Below, in pieces: positions 7,853 through 16,034 of a stretch of 64,000 bases of DNA. Under the pieces are notes generated by a model that did no database searches, was not told the origin of the DNA, and saw nothing but the letters and a program-made list of their open reading frames with translations. Source of the DNA: Candidatus Thiodiazotropha endoloripes (GTDB lineage: Bacteria > Pseudomonadota > Gammaproteobacteria > Chromatiales > Chromatiaceae); contig LVKA01000008.1 in NCBI GenBank assembly GCA_001709035.1, positions 1-64,000 on the forward strand, in the 5' to 3' direction. Both the position numbers and the translations under genes were made by a program. Numbering within the stretch: the first letter of the stretch is position 1; each line of letters starts with the position of its first letter.

Positions 7853-7957
7853 TTAGGCTGTAGTGACCTTGTTTGATCGATTAGTCATCTTTGGATGAAC
7901 GCCTCTGTTGTTTTCGTCAGCACTGCCTTTGACGGGGATTAATTCGGTATATGGCAT
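7853..7957 (-). CDS. Tandem small ORF, copy 1 (34 residues)
   Basis: A 34-codon frame beginning MPYTELIPVKGS and ending SNKVTTA, not recognised. AAAAGGAG lies 7 bases before its ATG, a stronger ribosome site than many real genes nearby. The protein is hydrophilic with a basic C-terminal half (HPKMTNRSNK) and has no signal or membrane segment. It is transcribed in the same direction as acnD and prpF and lies in the gap between them, so it would be on the same message. No function can be assigned. Coding status rests on conservation with copy 4. Confidence 0.55.
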   Translation of the reverse strand: MPYTELIPVKGSADENNRGVHPKMTNRSNKVTTA

Positions 7958-8065
7958 GGGTGTTACTCCTTTTCCTGTTGATTCCCCCTCTCCCCCGGCC
8001 CCTCTCCCGCGAGGGGAGAGGGGGGGTAAGAGGGTGGGTGCCAGTCAGGAATGAATCTGTTTTGT

Positions 8066-8170
8066 TTAGGCTGTAGTGACCTTGTTTGATCGATTAGTCA
8101 TCTTTGGATGAACGCCTCTGTTGTTTTCGTCAGCACTGCCTTTGACGGGGATTAATTCGGTATATGGCAT
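8066..8170 (-). CDS. Tandem small ORF, copy 2 (34 residues)
   Basis: The same 34-codon frame as the copy at 7853-7957, exactly 213 bp away, with the same ribosome-binding site. No difference from copy 1 was noticed. Its identity with copies 1 and 3 points to recent duplication or gene conversion, so it adds no independent evidence of coding. Confidence 0.55.
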   Translation of the reverse strand: MPYTELIPVKGSADENNRGVHPKMTNRSNKVTTA

Positions 8171-8278
8171 GGGTGTTACTCCTTTTCCTGTTGATTCCCC
8201 CTCTCCCCCGGCCCCTCTCCCGCGAGGGGAGAGGGGGGGTAAGAGGGTGGGTGCCAGTCAGGAATGAATCTGTTTTGT

Positions 8279-8383
8279 TTAGGCTGTAGTGACCTTGTTT
8301 GATCGATTAGTCATCTTTGGATGAACGCCTCTGTTGTTTTCGTCAGCACTGCCTTTGACGGGGATTAATTCGGTATATGGCAT
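8279..8383 (-). CDS. Tandem small ORF, copy 3 (34 residues)
   Basis: A third repeat of the 34-codon frame, 213 bp beyond copy 2, with AAAAGGAG before the ATG. It appears identical to copies 1 and 2. Confidence 0.55.
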   Translation of the reverse strand: MPYTELIPVKGSADENNRGVHPKMTNRSNKVTTA

Positions 8384-8491
8384 GGGTGTTACTCCTTTTC
8401 CTGTTGATTCCCCCTCTCCCCCGGCCCCTCTCCCGCGAGGGGAGAGGGGGGTAAAAGGGTGGGGTGGCAGTCAGGATTGAATCTGTTTTGT

Positions 8492-8596
8492 TTAGGCTGT
8501 AGTGACCTTGTTTGATGGGTTGGTCATCTTTGGATGAACACCTCTGTTGGTTTCGTTCATGCTGCCTTTGGCGGGGATTGATTCGGTAAATGGCAT
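8492..8596 (-). CDS. Tandem small ORF, diverged copy 4 (34 residues)
   Basis: The outermost and most diverged copy, nearest acnD. The frame, length, ATG and TAA are all kept, with CAGGAG before the ATG. About seven residues differ from copies 1-3 (for example MPFTESIPAKGS at the N-terminus), with further synonymous third-position changes (GGC/GGT, AGT/AGC, ACT/ACC, AAT/AAC) and no indels. The central GVHPKMTN and the SNKVTTA tail are conserved. That pattern is what selection on a peptide would leave, although the sample is small. It is probably the ancestral copy from which the tandem set expanded. Confidence 0.6.
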   Translation of the reverse strand: MPFTESIPAKGSMNETNRGVHPKMTNPSNKVTTA

Positions 8597-8602
8597 GGGG
8601 CG

Positions 8603-8986
8603 TTACTCCTGTTCCTTTTGATTCCCCCTCTCCCCCGACCCCTCTCCCGCGAGGGGAGAGGGGGGTAAGAGGGCTAGGATTTCAGTCAGGACAGATTCGG
8701 TGTTGTTGAGGATGTCGTGGTTCCAGAAGCGCAGAACTTTGAAGCCTTGTTGATTGAGCCAGGCATCCCGTTTGCGATCAGCTCTGTTTTCATTGTGCTG
8801 ACCGCCATCGCACTCGATGATCAGCTTTTCACCAAAGTGGATGAAATCCACGATATAAGGTCCTATGGGCTGTTGTCGTCGAAACTTCTGACCTGACAGC
8901 CGATGGGCCCTTAATTGCTTCCATAACACGCTCTCCGCGTCGGTCATGTTCTGACGCAATCGTTTTGCGAAAATCCGTTTGTTCAT
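8603..8986 (-). CDS. DUF559 endonuclease-like protein
   Basis: A 127-residue protein of the DUF559 family, which has a very-short-patch-repair/restriction-endonuclease-like fold. Visible motifs are LRQNMTDAESVLWKQLR, the RRQQPIGPYIVDF strand with the catalytic-type Asp, LIIECDGGQH and a C-terminal GFKVLRFWNHDIL. The start is ATG 8986, because AAGGAGG sits 6 bases upstream; longer frames read through a hairpin repeat. The last 20 or so residues (PPSPLAGEGSGERG) are simply the translated hairpin repeat, so the tail is repeat-derived. It lies within the prp cluster between acnD and the small-ORF array and is flanked on both sides by CTCTCCC hairpins, suggesting association with that repeat family. 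Confidence 0.85.
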   Translation of the reverse strand: MNKRIFAKRLRQNMTDAESVLWKQLRAHRLSGQKFRRQQPIGPYIVDFIHFGEKLIIECDGGQHNENRADRKRDAWLNQQGFKVLRFWNHDILNNTESVLTEILALLPPSPLAGEGSGERGNQKEQE

Positions 8987-9009
8987 AAGCATCCTCCTTG
9001 ATGCAAAAG

Positions 9010-9055
9010 CTCCCCTCTCCCCTCGTGGGAGAGGGGCCGGGGGAGAGGGGGTGAA
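9010..9055. repeat. CTCTCCC-type hairpin repeat
   Basis: An inverted GC-rich element (CCCCTCTCCCCTCGTGGGAG and onward) of the same family as those at 7770-8660, placed between the DUF559 start and the acnD stop. Confidence 0.8.
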
Positions 9056-9081
9056 CCCCGCTAGAGAGGCGGATGGTGTCA

Positions 9082-11673
9082 TCAACCCGCTTCAGCCTCC
9101 AAAAAGTCATTGGCAAAGCGCTGCAATACCCCACCGGCGCCATATACGGAGACCTCTTCCGCGGTATCGAGCCGGCAGGTGACCGGGATCTCCACCGACT
9201 CCCCGTTGCGACGGTGCATCACCACCGTCAGCTCCGCTCTGGGGGTGGGTTGGCCGGTCACGTCGAAGGTCTCGGTGCCGTCGATGTCGTAGCTCTGCCG
9301 GTTCTCTCCGGGCATGAACTCCAGCGGCAGTACACCCATGCCTACCAGATTGGTGCGGTGGATGCGTTCAAAGCCCTCGGCCAGAATCGCCTCCACCCCG
9401 GCCAGGCGCACACCCTTGGCGGCCCAGTCCCGGGAGGAGCCCTGTCCGTAGTCCGCACCGGCCACGATGATCAGCGGCTGATTGCGCTGCATATAGGTTT
9501 CGATTGCTTCCCACATGCGCATCTGCTCACCTTCCGGCTCCAGTCTGGCCAGGGAGCCCTGAATGATCTCACCTGCCTGATCCCGGCACATTTCGTTGAG
9601 CAGCTTGGGATTGGCAAAAGTGGCCCGCTGGGCCGTCAGATGGTCCCCCCGGTGGGTAGCGTAGGAGTTGAAGTCCTCCTCCGGCAGGCCCATCTTCGCC
9701 AGGTACTCACCGGCAGCGCTGCTGGCGAGGATGGCGTTGGAGGGGGAGAGGTGATCGGTGGTGATGTTGTCACCGAGAACCGCCAGGGGACGCATCCCCT
9801 GCAGGCTGCGCTCACCGGCCAGTGCGCCTTCCCAGTAAGGTGGACGACGGATGTAGGTGCTTTTTCCACGCCAGTCGTAGAGTGGGCTCTCTGCCGCTAC
9901 CCGCTCACCCAGGTCGAACATGGGCTGGTAGATCTGCTGGAACTGCTCCGGCTTCACCGACTGCTTGACGATGGCGTCGATCTCCTCGTCGCTGGGCCAG
10001 ACATCGTTGAGGGTGATCGGGTTGCCATCCTGGTCATGGCCGAGGGGATCCTGTTCGATATCGAAGCGAACCGTACCGGCGATGGCATAGGCCACCACCA
10101 GCGGCGGCGAGGCGAGAAACGCCTGCTTGGCATAGGGGTGGATGCGGCCGTCGAAATTGCGATTGCCCGAGAGCACGGCGGTGGCGTAGAGATCCCGCTC
10201 GATGATCTCCTGCTGGATCTTTGGATCCAGAGCGCCGCTCATGCCGTTACAGGTGGTGCAGGCATAGGCGACGATGCCGAAACCGAGCTGCTCAAGTTCG
10301 TCCAGCAGGCCCGCTTCCTGCAGATAGAGTTTGGCTACCTTGGAGCCGGGGGCAAAAGAGGATTTGACCCAGGGTTTGCGGATCAGTCCCAGCTGGTTGG
10401 CTTTGCGCGCCAGCAGTCCTGCGGCCACCACGTTGCGGGGATTGGAGGTGTTGGTGCAGCTGGTGATGGCGGCGATGATCACCGCCCCGTCGGGCATCTC
10501 ACCCGGCTTCTCTTCCCAGGCGCCGGCAATACCCCGTTCCGCCAGAGCGGAGGTGGGCAGTCTGCGGTGGGGGTTGGAGGGGCCGGCCATGTTGCGCTCC
10601 ACGCTGGAGAGGTCGAACTCGAGCAGCCGCTCATACTCCGCAGCCACCAGGTCGTCCGCCCACAGGCCAGTCTGCTTGGCATAGTTCTCGACCAGGGCGA
10701 CCTGCTCAGGCTCCCGGCCGGTCAGTTTCAGGTAGTCGATGGTCTGTTGATCGATGTAGAAGAGTCCGGCCGAGGCGCCGAACTCCGGGGTCATGTTGGA
10801 GATGGTGGCCCGGTCACCGATGGTCAGGCTCTCGGCTCCTTCGCCGAAGAACTCCAGATAGGCGGAGACCACCCGCTGCTGACGCAGAAATTCGGTCAAT
10901 GCCAGCACGATGTCGGTGGCGGTGATGCCGGGTTGTCTCTGTCCGGTGAGTTTGACGCCGACGATCTCCGGCAGACGCATCATCGAGGCGCGCCCCAGCA
11001 TCACGTTCTCCGCTTCAAGACCACCGACGCCGATGGCGATCACGCCGAGGGCATCCACATGGGGGGTATGACTGTCGGTACCGACACAGGTGTCCGGATA
11101 GGCGATGCCATCGCGGGCCTGGATCACCGGGGACATCTTCTCCAGATTGATCTGGTGCATGATGCCGTTGCCGGCGGGTATCACATCCACATTGTCGAAG
11201 GCGGTCTTACACCACTCGATGAAGTGGAAGCGATCCTCGTTGCGACGGTCTTCGATGGCCCGGTTCTTTTCGAACGCCTCCGGATCGAAGCCGGCATGTT
11301 CCACGGCCAGGGAGTGGTCGACGATCAGCTGGGTCGGCACCACCGGATTGACCTTGGCCGGATCGCCACCCTTGTCGGCAATTGCATCGCGCAGACCCGC
11401 CAGATCGACCAGTGCGGTCTGCCCCAGGATGTCGTGACAGACCACCCGTGCCGGATACCAGGGGAAATCCAGATCCCGTTTGCGTTCGATCAGCTGTTTC
11501 AAGGCATCGGTCAGCAGCTCGGGATCACAGCGGCGCACCAGCTGCTCCGCCAGCACACGGGAGGTATAGGGGAGTTTGCTGTAGGCACTGGGTTGGATCG
11601 CCTCGACTGCCTCGCGGGTGTCGAAATAGTCCAGGTCGGTCTCGGGCAGTCGTTTTCTGAATTGGGTATTCAT
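9082..11673 (-). CDS. acnD: 2-methylcitrate dehydratase, Fe/S-dependent (AcnD)
   Basis: An 863-residue aconitase-family enzyme of the AcnD type. It dehydrates 2-methylcitrate to 2-methylaconitate and requires PrpF downstream. It shows aconitase hallmarks: VCHDILGQTALVDLAGLRDA, TDSHTPHVDALG, the cluster-ligand segments SCTNTSNP and ACTTCNGMSG, and SRDWAAKG in the swivel domain. The methylcitrate assignment over the TCA aconitase rests on length, on the N-terminus (LPETDLDYFDTREAVEAI) and on its position between prpC and prpF. No strong Shine-Dalgarno sequence is visible before ATG 11673. Upstream is a 288-bp gap holding an inverted copy of the 106-bp repeat. Confidence 0.95.
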   Translation of the reverse strand: MNTQFRKRLPETDLDYFDTREAVEAIQPSAYSKLPYTSRVLAEQLVRRCDPELLTDALKQLIERKRDLDFPWYPARVVCHDILGQTALVDLAGLRDAIADKGGDPAKVNPVVPTQLIVDHSLAVEHAGFDPEAFEKNRAIEDRRNEDRFHFIEWCKTAFDNVDVIPAGNGIMHQINLEKMSPVIQARDGIAYPDTCVGTDSHTPHVDALGVIAIGVGGLEAENVMLGRASMMRLPEIVGVKLTGQRQPGITATDIVLALTEFLRQQRVVSAYLEFFGEGAESLTIGDRATISNMTPEFGASAGLFYIDQQTIDYLKLTGREPEQVALVENYAKQTGLWADDLVAAEYERLLEFDLSSVERNMAGPSNPHRRLPTSALAERGIAGAWEEKPGEMPDGAVIIAAITSCTNTSNPRNVVAAGLLARKANQLGLIRKPWVKSSFAPGSKVAKLYLQEAGLLDELEQLGFGIVAYACTTCNGMSGALDPKIQQEIIERDLYATAVLSGNRNFDGRIHPYAKQAFLASPPLVVAYAIAGTVRFDIEQDPLGHDQDGNPITLNDVWPSDEEIDAIVKQSVKPEQFQQIYQPMFDLGERVAAESPLYDWRGKSTYIRRPPYWEGALAGERSLQGMRPLAVLGDNITTDHLSPSNAILASSAAGEYLAKMGLPEEDFNSYATHRGDHLTAQRATFANPKLLNEMCRDQAGEIIQGSLARLEPEGEQMRMWEAIETYMQRNQPLIIVAGADYGQGSSRDWAAKGVRLAGVEAILAEGFERIHRTNLVGMGVLPLEFMPGENRQSYDIDGTETFDVTGQPTPRAELTVVMHRRNGESVEIPVTCRLDTAEEVSVYGAGGVLQRFANDFLEAEAG

Positions 11674-11754
11674 GGCGTTCTCGTTCGCTGAATTGGCAAG
11701 TTGGATAGCTGATATGAGTTTTACTGGGGCTTGGTCGTGTTGTTGTCGCTTTGC

Positions 11755-11925
11755 GACCCCCCTCTCCCTGGCCCTCTCCCGCGAGGGGAGAGGGGATGCA
11801 TTGAGCAGGAGCAGGGGTTAGCAGACAGTTTGTTCCACTAACCGATAAACAGTTATGGGTGTTCTCTATTAAGAACGTCCCCTCTCCCCTCGCGGGAGAG
11901 GGCCAGGGAGAGGGGGATCAAAAGG
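11755..11925. repeat. Inverted single copy of the 106-bp hairpin-ended element
   Basis: Two CTCTCCC/GGGAGAG hairpins (about 11760-11797 and 11877-11917) bracket a roughly 80-bp spacer. The reverse complement of that spacer aligns with the 106-bp unit repeated at 14260-15145 (shared GTTCTT, ATAACTG, TGCTC and ATGCAT blocks). It shows that the unit is a discrete dispersed element, not just a local tandem repeat. Confidence 0.82.
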
Positions 11926-11961
11926 CCCCGCAAACCACGCCCATAACTCAAAACCTGAAAA

Positions 11962-13116
11962 TCAGCTTCGCTCTTCGATCGGCACCCAGGCCCGGTTTTC
12001 CGGTCCGGTGTAGTTGGCCGAAGGCCGGATGATTTTGCCGTCTTCACGCTGCTCGATCACATGCGCGCCCCAGCCGCTGACCCGGGAGATGACAAACAGC
12101 GGAGTGAACATGTCGGTGGGCACACCCATCTGGTTGTAGGAGACCGCAGAGAACCAGTCCAGGTTGGGGAACATCTTCTTGATCTCCCACATCACCGCTT
12201 CCAGGCGATCGGCGACACTGAACATGGTCATGTTGCCCGCCTCTTCCGAGAGATCCTTGGCGACCCGTTTGATCACTTCGTTGCGTGGGTCGCCCACGGT
12301 ATAGACCGGATGGCCGAAACCGATCACGATCTCCTTACGTCCGACCCGCTCGCGGATATCCGCTTCCGCTTCATCGGCGCTGTGGTAGCGGCTCTGGATG
12401 CGGAAGGCCTCTTCGTTGGCGCCGCCGTGTTTGGGGCCGCGCAGGGCGCCGATGGCCGCTGTGATGGCGGAGTACATATCGGAGTTGGTGCCCGCCACGA
12501 CCCGTGCGGTGAAGGTGGAGGCGTTGAACTCATGCTCGGCATAGAGCACCAGGGAGGTGTGCATTGCCCGCACCCAGGACTCTGACGGTTTCTCGCCGTG
12601 CAGCAGATGGAGGAAGTGACCACCGATGGAGTCGTCGTCGGTCTCCACATCGATGCGTTTGCCGTTGAAGGCGTAGTGATACCAGTAGAGCAGGGCGGAG
12701 CCGAAGCTGGCCATCAACCGGTCGATGATCTGACGCGCCTCGGCGGCCGGGTGGCTCTCTTTCTCCGGTACACAGCTGCCCATCACCGAACAGGCGGTAC
12801 GCATCACATCCATCGGATGGGCGGAGGCGGGGATCGCCTCCAGCGCCTGTTTTACCGCCAGGGGCAGACCGCGCATCGACTTCAGCTTGGACTTGTAGGC
12901 GGCCAGCTCCGAGGGGGTGGGCAGGGTGCCGTGAATCAGCAGATAGGCAATCTCTTCGAACTCCGCCTTCTCTGCAAAGTCGAGGATGTCGTAGCCGCGG
13001 TAGTGCAGGTCGTTACCGGTGCGGCCGACGGTGCAGATCGCGGTGTTACCGGCAGCGGTACCGGAGAGGGCGACAGACTTCTTCGCCTTGGGCAGGATTT
13101 GATTGGGGTCGCTCAT
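11962..13116 (-). CDS. prpC: 2-methylcitrate synthase
   Basis: A 384-residue citrate-synthase-family enzyme that condenses propionyl-CoA with oxaloacetate. Motifs include [16 protein letters not shown] at the N-terminus, [16 protein letters not shown] with the catalytic His, [28 protein letters not shown], and the C-terminal [14 protein letters not shown] with the CoA/substrate-binding Arg. The 384-residue length and RGYDI motif fit PrpC rather than the longer GltA. GAGGAGG precedes ATG 13116 at good spacing. It sits between prpB and acnD. Confidence 0.96.
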   Translation of the reverse strand: MSDPNQILPKAKKSVALSGTAAGNTAICTVGRTGNDLHYRGYDILDFAEKAEFEEIAYLLIHGTLPTPSELAAYKSKLKSMRGLPLAVKQALEAIPASAHPMDVMRTACSVMGSCVPEKESHPAAEARQIIDRLMASFGSALLYWYHYAFNGKRIDVETDDDSIGGHFLHLLHGEKPSESWVRAMHTSLVLYAEHEFNASTFTARVVAGTNSDMYSAITAAIGALRGPKHGGANEEAFRIQSRYHSADEAEADIRERVGRKEIVIGFGHPVYTVGDPRNEVIKRVAKDLSEEAGNMTMFSVADRLEAVMWEIKKMFPNLDWFSAVSYNQMGVPTDMFTPLFVISRVSGWGAHVIEQREDGKIIRPSANYTGPENRAWVPIEERS

Positions 13117-13291
13117 GGGGAAACCTCCTCTGATGCGATGTGTGTAATTTGGTACTGCGTCGTTTGACTGTTTTGTGTCTCAGCCACAAATGGACTCGAA
13201 TCACCGCCAATTAGGGCAAATGAAATTAAAAACGAAGTCATTTCATTTGCGTCATTTTGCGGTGATTGGTGTTCATTCGCGGTAAAATTCT

Positions 13292-14188
13292 TCAACTTTC
13301 AACCCGCTCCTCAGTAGCGAACAGCGAGTCCAGTTTCTGTTCGAAATCGTGGTAGCCCAGGTAGTCGTAGAGATCCATGCGGCTCTGCATGGTGTCGACC
13401 ACGTTCTGCTGGGTGCCTTCCTTGCGTAAGCTCTGGTAGACGTTCAGGGCGGCGGCGTTGGCTGCACGGAAGGCGCTCAGTGGGTAGAGGGCGATGCTCA
13501 CTCCGGCGCTCGCCAGCTCATCTACCGTAAACAGAGGTGTGGAACCGAATTCGGTGATGTTGGCCAGTACCGGCACCTTCACCGCTTTGACAAACTCCCG
13601 GTATTGGTCGAGCTCGGTCATCGCCTCGGGAAAGATCATGTCGGCGCCCGCTTCGACACAGGCGCAGGCCCGATCGATGGCAGACTGCATGCCTTCCACG
13701 GCCAGCGCGTCGGTGCGGGCCATGATCACGAAGTCGTCATCCAGTTTGGCATCCACCGCGGCTTTGATGCGGTCGACCATTTCGGTCTGCGAGACGATCG
13801 CCTTGTTGGGACGGTGGCCGCAGCGCTTCTGCTGAACCTGATCCTCCAGATGTACCGCGGCGGCGCCGGATTTGTTCATGTTGCGGATGGTGCGGGCGAT
13901 ATTGAAGGCGCCGCCCCAGCCGGTGTCGATATCCACCAGCACCGGCAGTTCAGTGACGTCGGTGATGCGTCGCAGGTCGGTCAGTACGTCCTCCAGCGTG
14001 GTGATGCCCAGATCGGGAATGCCACAGGATCCGGCTGCGACACCACCACCGGAGATGTAGAGGGAGCGGTAACCGGAAGCCTCCGCAAGGCGTGCGTGGT
14101 AGGCGTTGATGGCGCCGACACACTGCAGCGGTTTCTCCTGTTCGATGGCGGCCCGGAAGCGGGCGCCAGGGGTTTGGTTGTCGGTCAT
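13292..14188 (-). CDS. prpB: 2-methylisocitrate lyase
   Basis: A 298-residue member of the isocitrate lyase/PEP mutase superfamily. It splits 2-methylisocitrate into pyruvate and succinate. The active-site loop reads KRCGHRP near residue 120. [10 protein letters not shown] carries the Mg-binding Asp, and VHLEDQ and MARTDAL are present. AGAGGAA precedes ATG 14188. It is the first catabolic gene after the long repeat array downstream of the GntR regulator. Between prpB and prpC lie 175 bp containing a TTTGCG-rich dispersed repeat. Confidence 0.97.
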   Translation of the reverse strand: MTDNQTPGARFRAAIEQEKPLQCVGAINAYHARLAEASGYRSLYISGGGVAAGSCGIPDLGITTLEDVLTDLRRITDVTELPVLVDIDTGWGGAFNIARTIRNMNKSGAAAVHLEDQVQQKRCGHRPNKAIVSQTEMVDRIKAAVDAKLDDDFVIMARTDALAVEGMQSAIDRACACVEAGADMIFPEAMTELDQYREFVKAVKVPVLANITEFGSTPLFTVDELASAGVSIALYPLSAFRAANAAALNVYQSLRKEGTQQNVVDTMQSRMDLYDYLGYHDFEQKLDSLFATEERVES

Positions 14189-14259
14189 TTCATTTCCTCT
14201 AAAAAATTAGACTCGGTTATGAGTTTCGGTGTGCGCTTTGCGCAGGCCGTTTTATTCCC

Positions 14260-15145
14260 CCTCTCCCTGTCCCTCTCCCGCGAGGGGAGAGGGGACGTTC
14301 TTGATTGAGAGCATCGATAACTGCTTGTTGGGCAGTCGACAGACTCTCTCACACTCCTGATCTTGCTCGATGCATTCCCTCTCCCGCGAGGGCAGAGGGG
14401 ACGCTCTTAATTGAGAGCATCGATAACTGCTTGTTGGGCAGTCGACAGACTCTCTCACACTCCTAATCTTGCTCGATGCATTCCCACTTCCGCGAGGGCA
14501 GAGGGGACGCTCTTAATTGAGAGCATCGATAACTGCTTGTTGGGCAGTCGACAGACTCTCTCACACTCCTAATCTTGCTCGATGCATTCCCACTTCCGCG
14601 AGGGCAGAGGGGACGCTCTTAATTGAGAGCATCGATAACTGCTTGTTGGGCAGTCGACAGACTCTCTCACACTCCTAATCTTGCTCGATGCATTCCCACT
14701 TCCGCGAGGGCAGAGGGGACGCTCTTAATTGAGAGCATCGATAACTGCTTGTTGGGCAGTCGACAGACTCTCTCACACTCCTAATCTTGCTCGATGCATT
14801 CCCACTTCCGCGAGGGCAGAGGGGACGCTCTTAATTGAGAGCATCGATAACTGCTTGTTGGGCAGTCGACAGACTCTCTCACACTCCTAATCATGCTCGA
14901 TGCATACCCTCTTCCGCGAGGGCAGAGGGGGTGCTCTTAACTGAGAGCATCGATGACTGCTTGTTGGGCAGTCGACAGACTCTCTCACACTCCTGATCTT
15001 GCTCGATGCATTCCCTCTTCCGCGAGGGGATATTCTCAATTGCATGCATCCATGACAGTTAGTCGGGTGGTAATCAGACTGCCAGTTCACGCCTGCACCT
15101 GTTTAATGAATCCCCTCTCCCCTTGAGGGAGAGGGCCAGGGAGAG
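14260..15145. repeat. 106-bp tandem repeat array (7 units plus a degenerate eighth)
   Basis: The segment containing GGCAGTCGACAGACTC recurs with GTCGAC starting at 14335, 14441, 14547, 14653, 14759, 14865 and 14971, an exact 106-bp period. Each unit joins a CTCTCCC-type or degenerate CTTCCGCGAGGGCAGAGG half-hairpin to a roughly 80-bp body. Intact hairpins cap both ends of the array (14261-14293 and 15113-15148). A degenerate eighth body lies at about 15030-15105. No ORF is shared by the units. Confidence 0.93.
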
Positions 15146-15185
15146 GGGGCTCAAAAAACATCGATTCAAACCTCAAAGCTCGCTT

Positions 15186-15899
15186 TCATAGCTTCTCCAG
15201 AAACACCGCCTCCACATTCCTGCGGGAGGAACGGATGTGCTGTCGCATCAGCAGTTCAGCCATCTCTGGATCCCGTGCGGAGATGGCGTTGATCAGGTAC
15301 TGATGCTCCTCATAGGCCTGCTGGGATCTTTTGCTGCGCATGCCGAACTGATAGCGGTACATGCGCAGCAGATGATAGAGGTCGTTGCACAGCAGTTCGA
15401 TCAACTGATTGTTCTTGCTGCCCTGAACTATGCGATAGTGGAAATCGAGATCGCCCTGCTTCTGGAAGTAGGCCTGGCCGTGCTGTTCGGCAATCTGCTC
15501 GCCATGCTGATTCAGCAGACTTTGCAGCTCTTCGATCTCCATCTCGGACATGTTCTGCGCCGCCAGTCTGGCCGCCATTCCCTCCAGCGCCTCACGCAGT
15601 TGAAAAATCTCGATCAGCTGCTCGTAGGAGAGGGTGACCACTCGGGCCCCCAGATTCGGTTTTCGCTCGACCAGTTTGCGCGCCTCCAAGCGGGCCATCG
15701 CCTCCCGCAGGGAGCCTCGGCTCACCCCGTGTTGACGGGCCAGTTCCGGTTCACTGATCTTGCTACCCTGGGGAATCTCTCCCTCGACGATAGCCCGCTG
15801 CAGAGCATCAAAGAGGCGCTCTGTAAGTGGGATATTGGCAGTGCCAAGGGGAGTTGCCGTTGATTGGTTTTGCATGTCTGGATCCTGATCTGTCGACAT
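15186..15899 (-). CDS. GntR family (FCD) regulator of the methylcitrate cluster
   Basis: A 237-residue repressor-type protein. It has a winged helix at about residues 25-95 (IPQGSKISEPELARQHGVSRGSLREAMARLEARKLV) followed by an all-helical FCD effector domain with the metal-binding His/Asp set (DLDFHYRI, HLLRMYRYQ, HQYLINAI). FadR/FCD regulators commonly control organic-acid genes. Its position between prpE and prpB makes it the likely pathway regulator. ATG 15899 lies inside a TGTCGACA palindrome and has no Shine-Dalgarno sequence. ATG 15875, with AGGA upstream, is an alternative that would put the palindrome in the leader and suit autoregulation. Confidence 0.92.
   Translation of the reverse strand: MSTDQDPDMQNQSTATPLGTANIPLTERLFDALQRAIVEGEIPQGSKISEPELARQHGVSRGSLREAMARLEARKLVERKPNLGARVVTLSYEQLIEIFQLREALEGMAARLAAQNMSEMEIEELQSLLNQHGEQIAEQHGQAYFQKQGDLDFHYRIVQGSKNNQLIELLCNDLYHLLRMYRYQFGMRSKRSQQAYEEHQYLINAISARDPEMAELLMRQHIRSSRRNVEAVFLEKL
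15891..15898. promoter_or_regulatory. Candidate GntR operator 1 (TGTCGACA)
   Basis: A perfect 8-bp palindrome overlapping the annotated start codon of the GntR gene. It is one of four identical cores found only around the regulator and prpE. Confidence 0.6.
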
Positions 15900-15949
15900 A
15901 ATTAGTCTTTATCCGTGATGTATGGGTTATTTTATAGCCTAAATTTCTT

Positions 15950-15965
15950 AAAGTGTCGACACTTT
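15950..15965. promoter_or_regulatory. Candidate GntR operator 2 (16-bp perfect palindrome)
   Basis: AAAGTGTCGACACTTT, a perfect 16-bp palindrome 51 bp upstream of the GntR start and about 70 bp beyond the prpE stop. It is the longest and best of the four sites and is well placed to block transcription of the regulator gene and the genes after it. Confidence 0.7.
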
Positions 15966-16034
15966 TGTGGAAAATAGTCATTAAATTCCTTGTTGGGAAC
16001 TGGAAAGGCTCCGCTTTCACAGTTCCCGCCCGGA

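Larger units (their letters stand above)
7770..8660. repeat. 213-bp tandem repeat array with REP-like hairpins
   Basis: Five hairpin blocks (CCCCTCTCCCGCGAGG followed by GGAGAGGGG) recur at a spacing of 212-214 bp, delimiting four complete units. Units 1-3 are nearly identical, and unit 4 (about 8440-8630) is diverged at many positions. Each unit carries one small ORF on the minus strand with its own Shine-Dalgarno sequence, so the repeat is a gene-plus-hairpin module. Confidence 0.93.

Noticed and set aside
9073-11691. An 872-codon open frame on the plus strand opposite acnD
   Set aside because: It is the antisense shadow of a GC-rich, strongly conserved gene; its translation is repetitive in Gly/His/Val with no domain, and acnD is certain.
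14260-15145. Possible CRISPR array
   Set aside because: The repeat period is 106 bp and the whole unit is repeated, with no short direct repeats separated by unique spacers and no cas genes.
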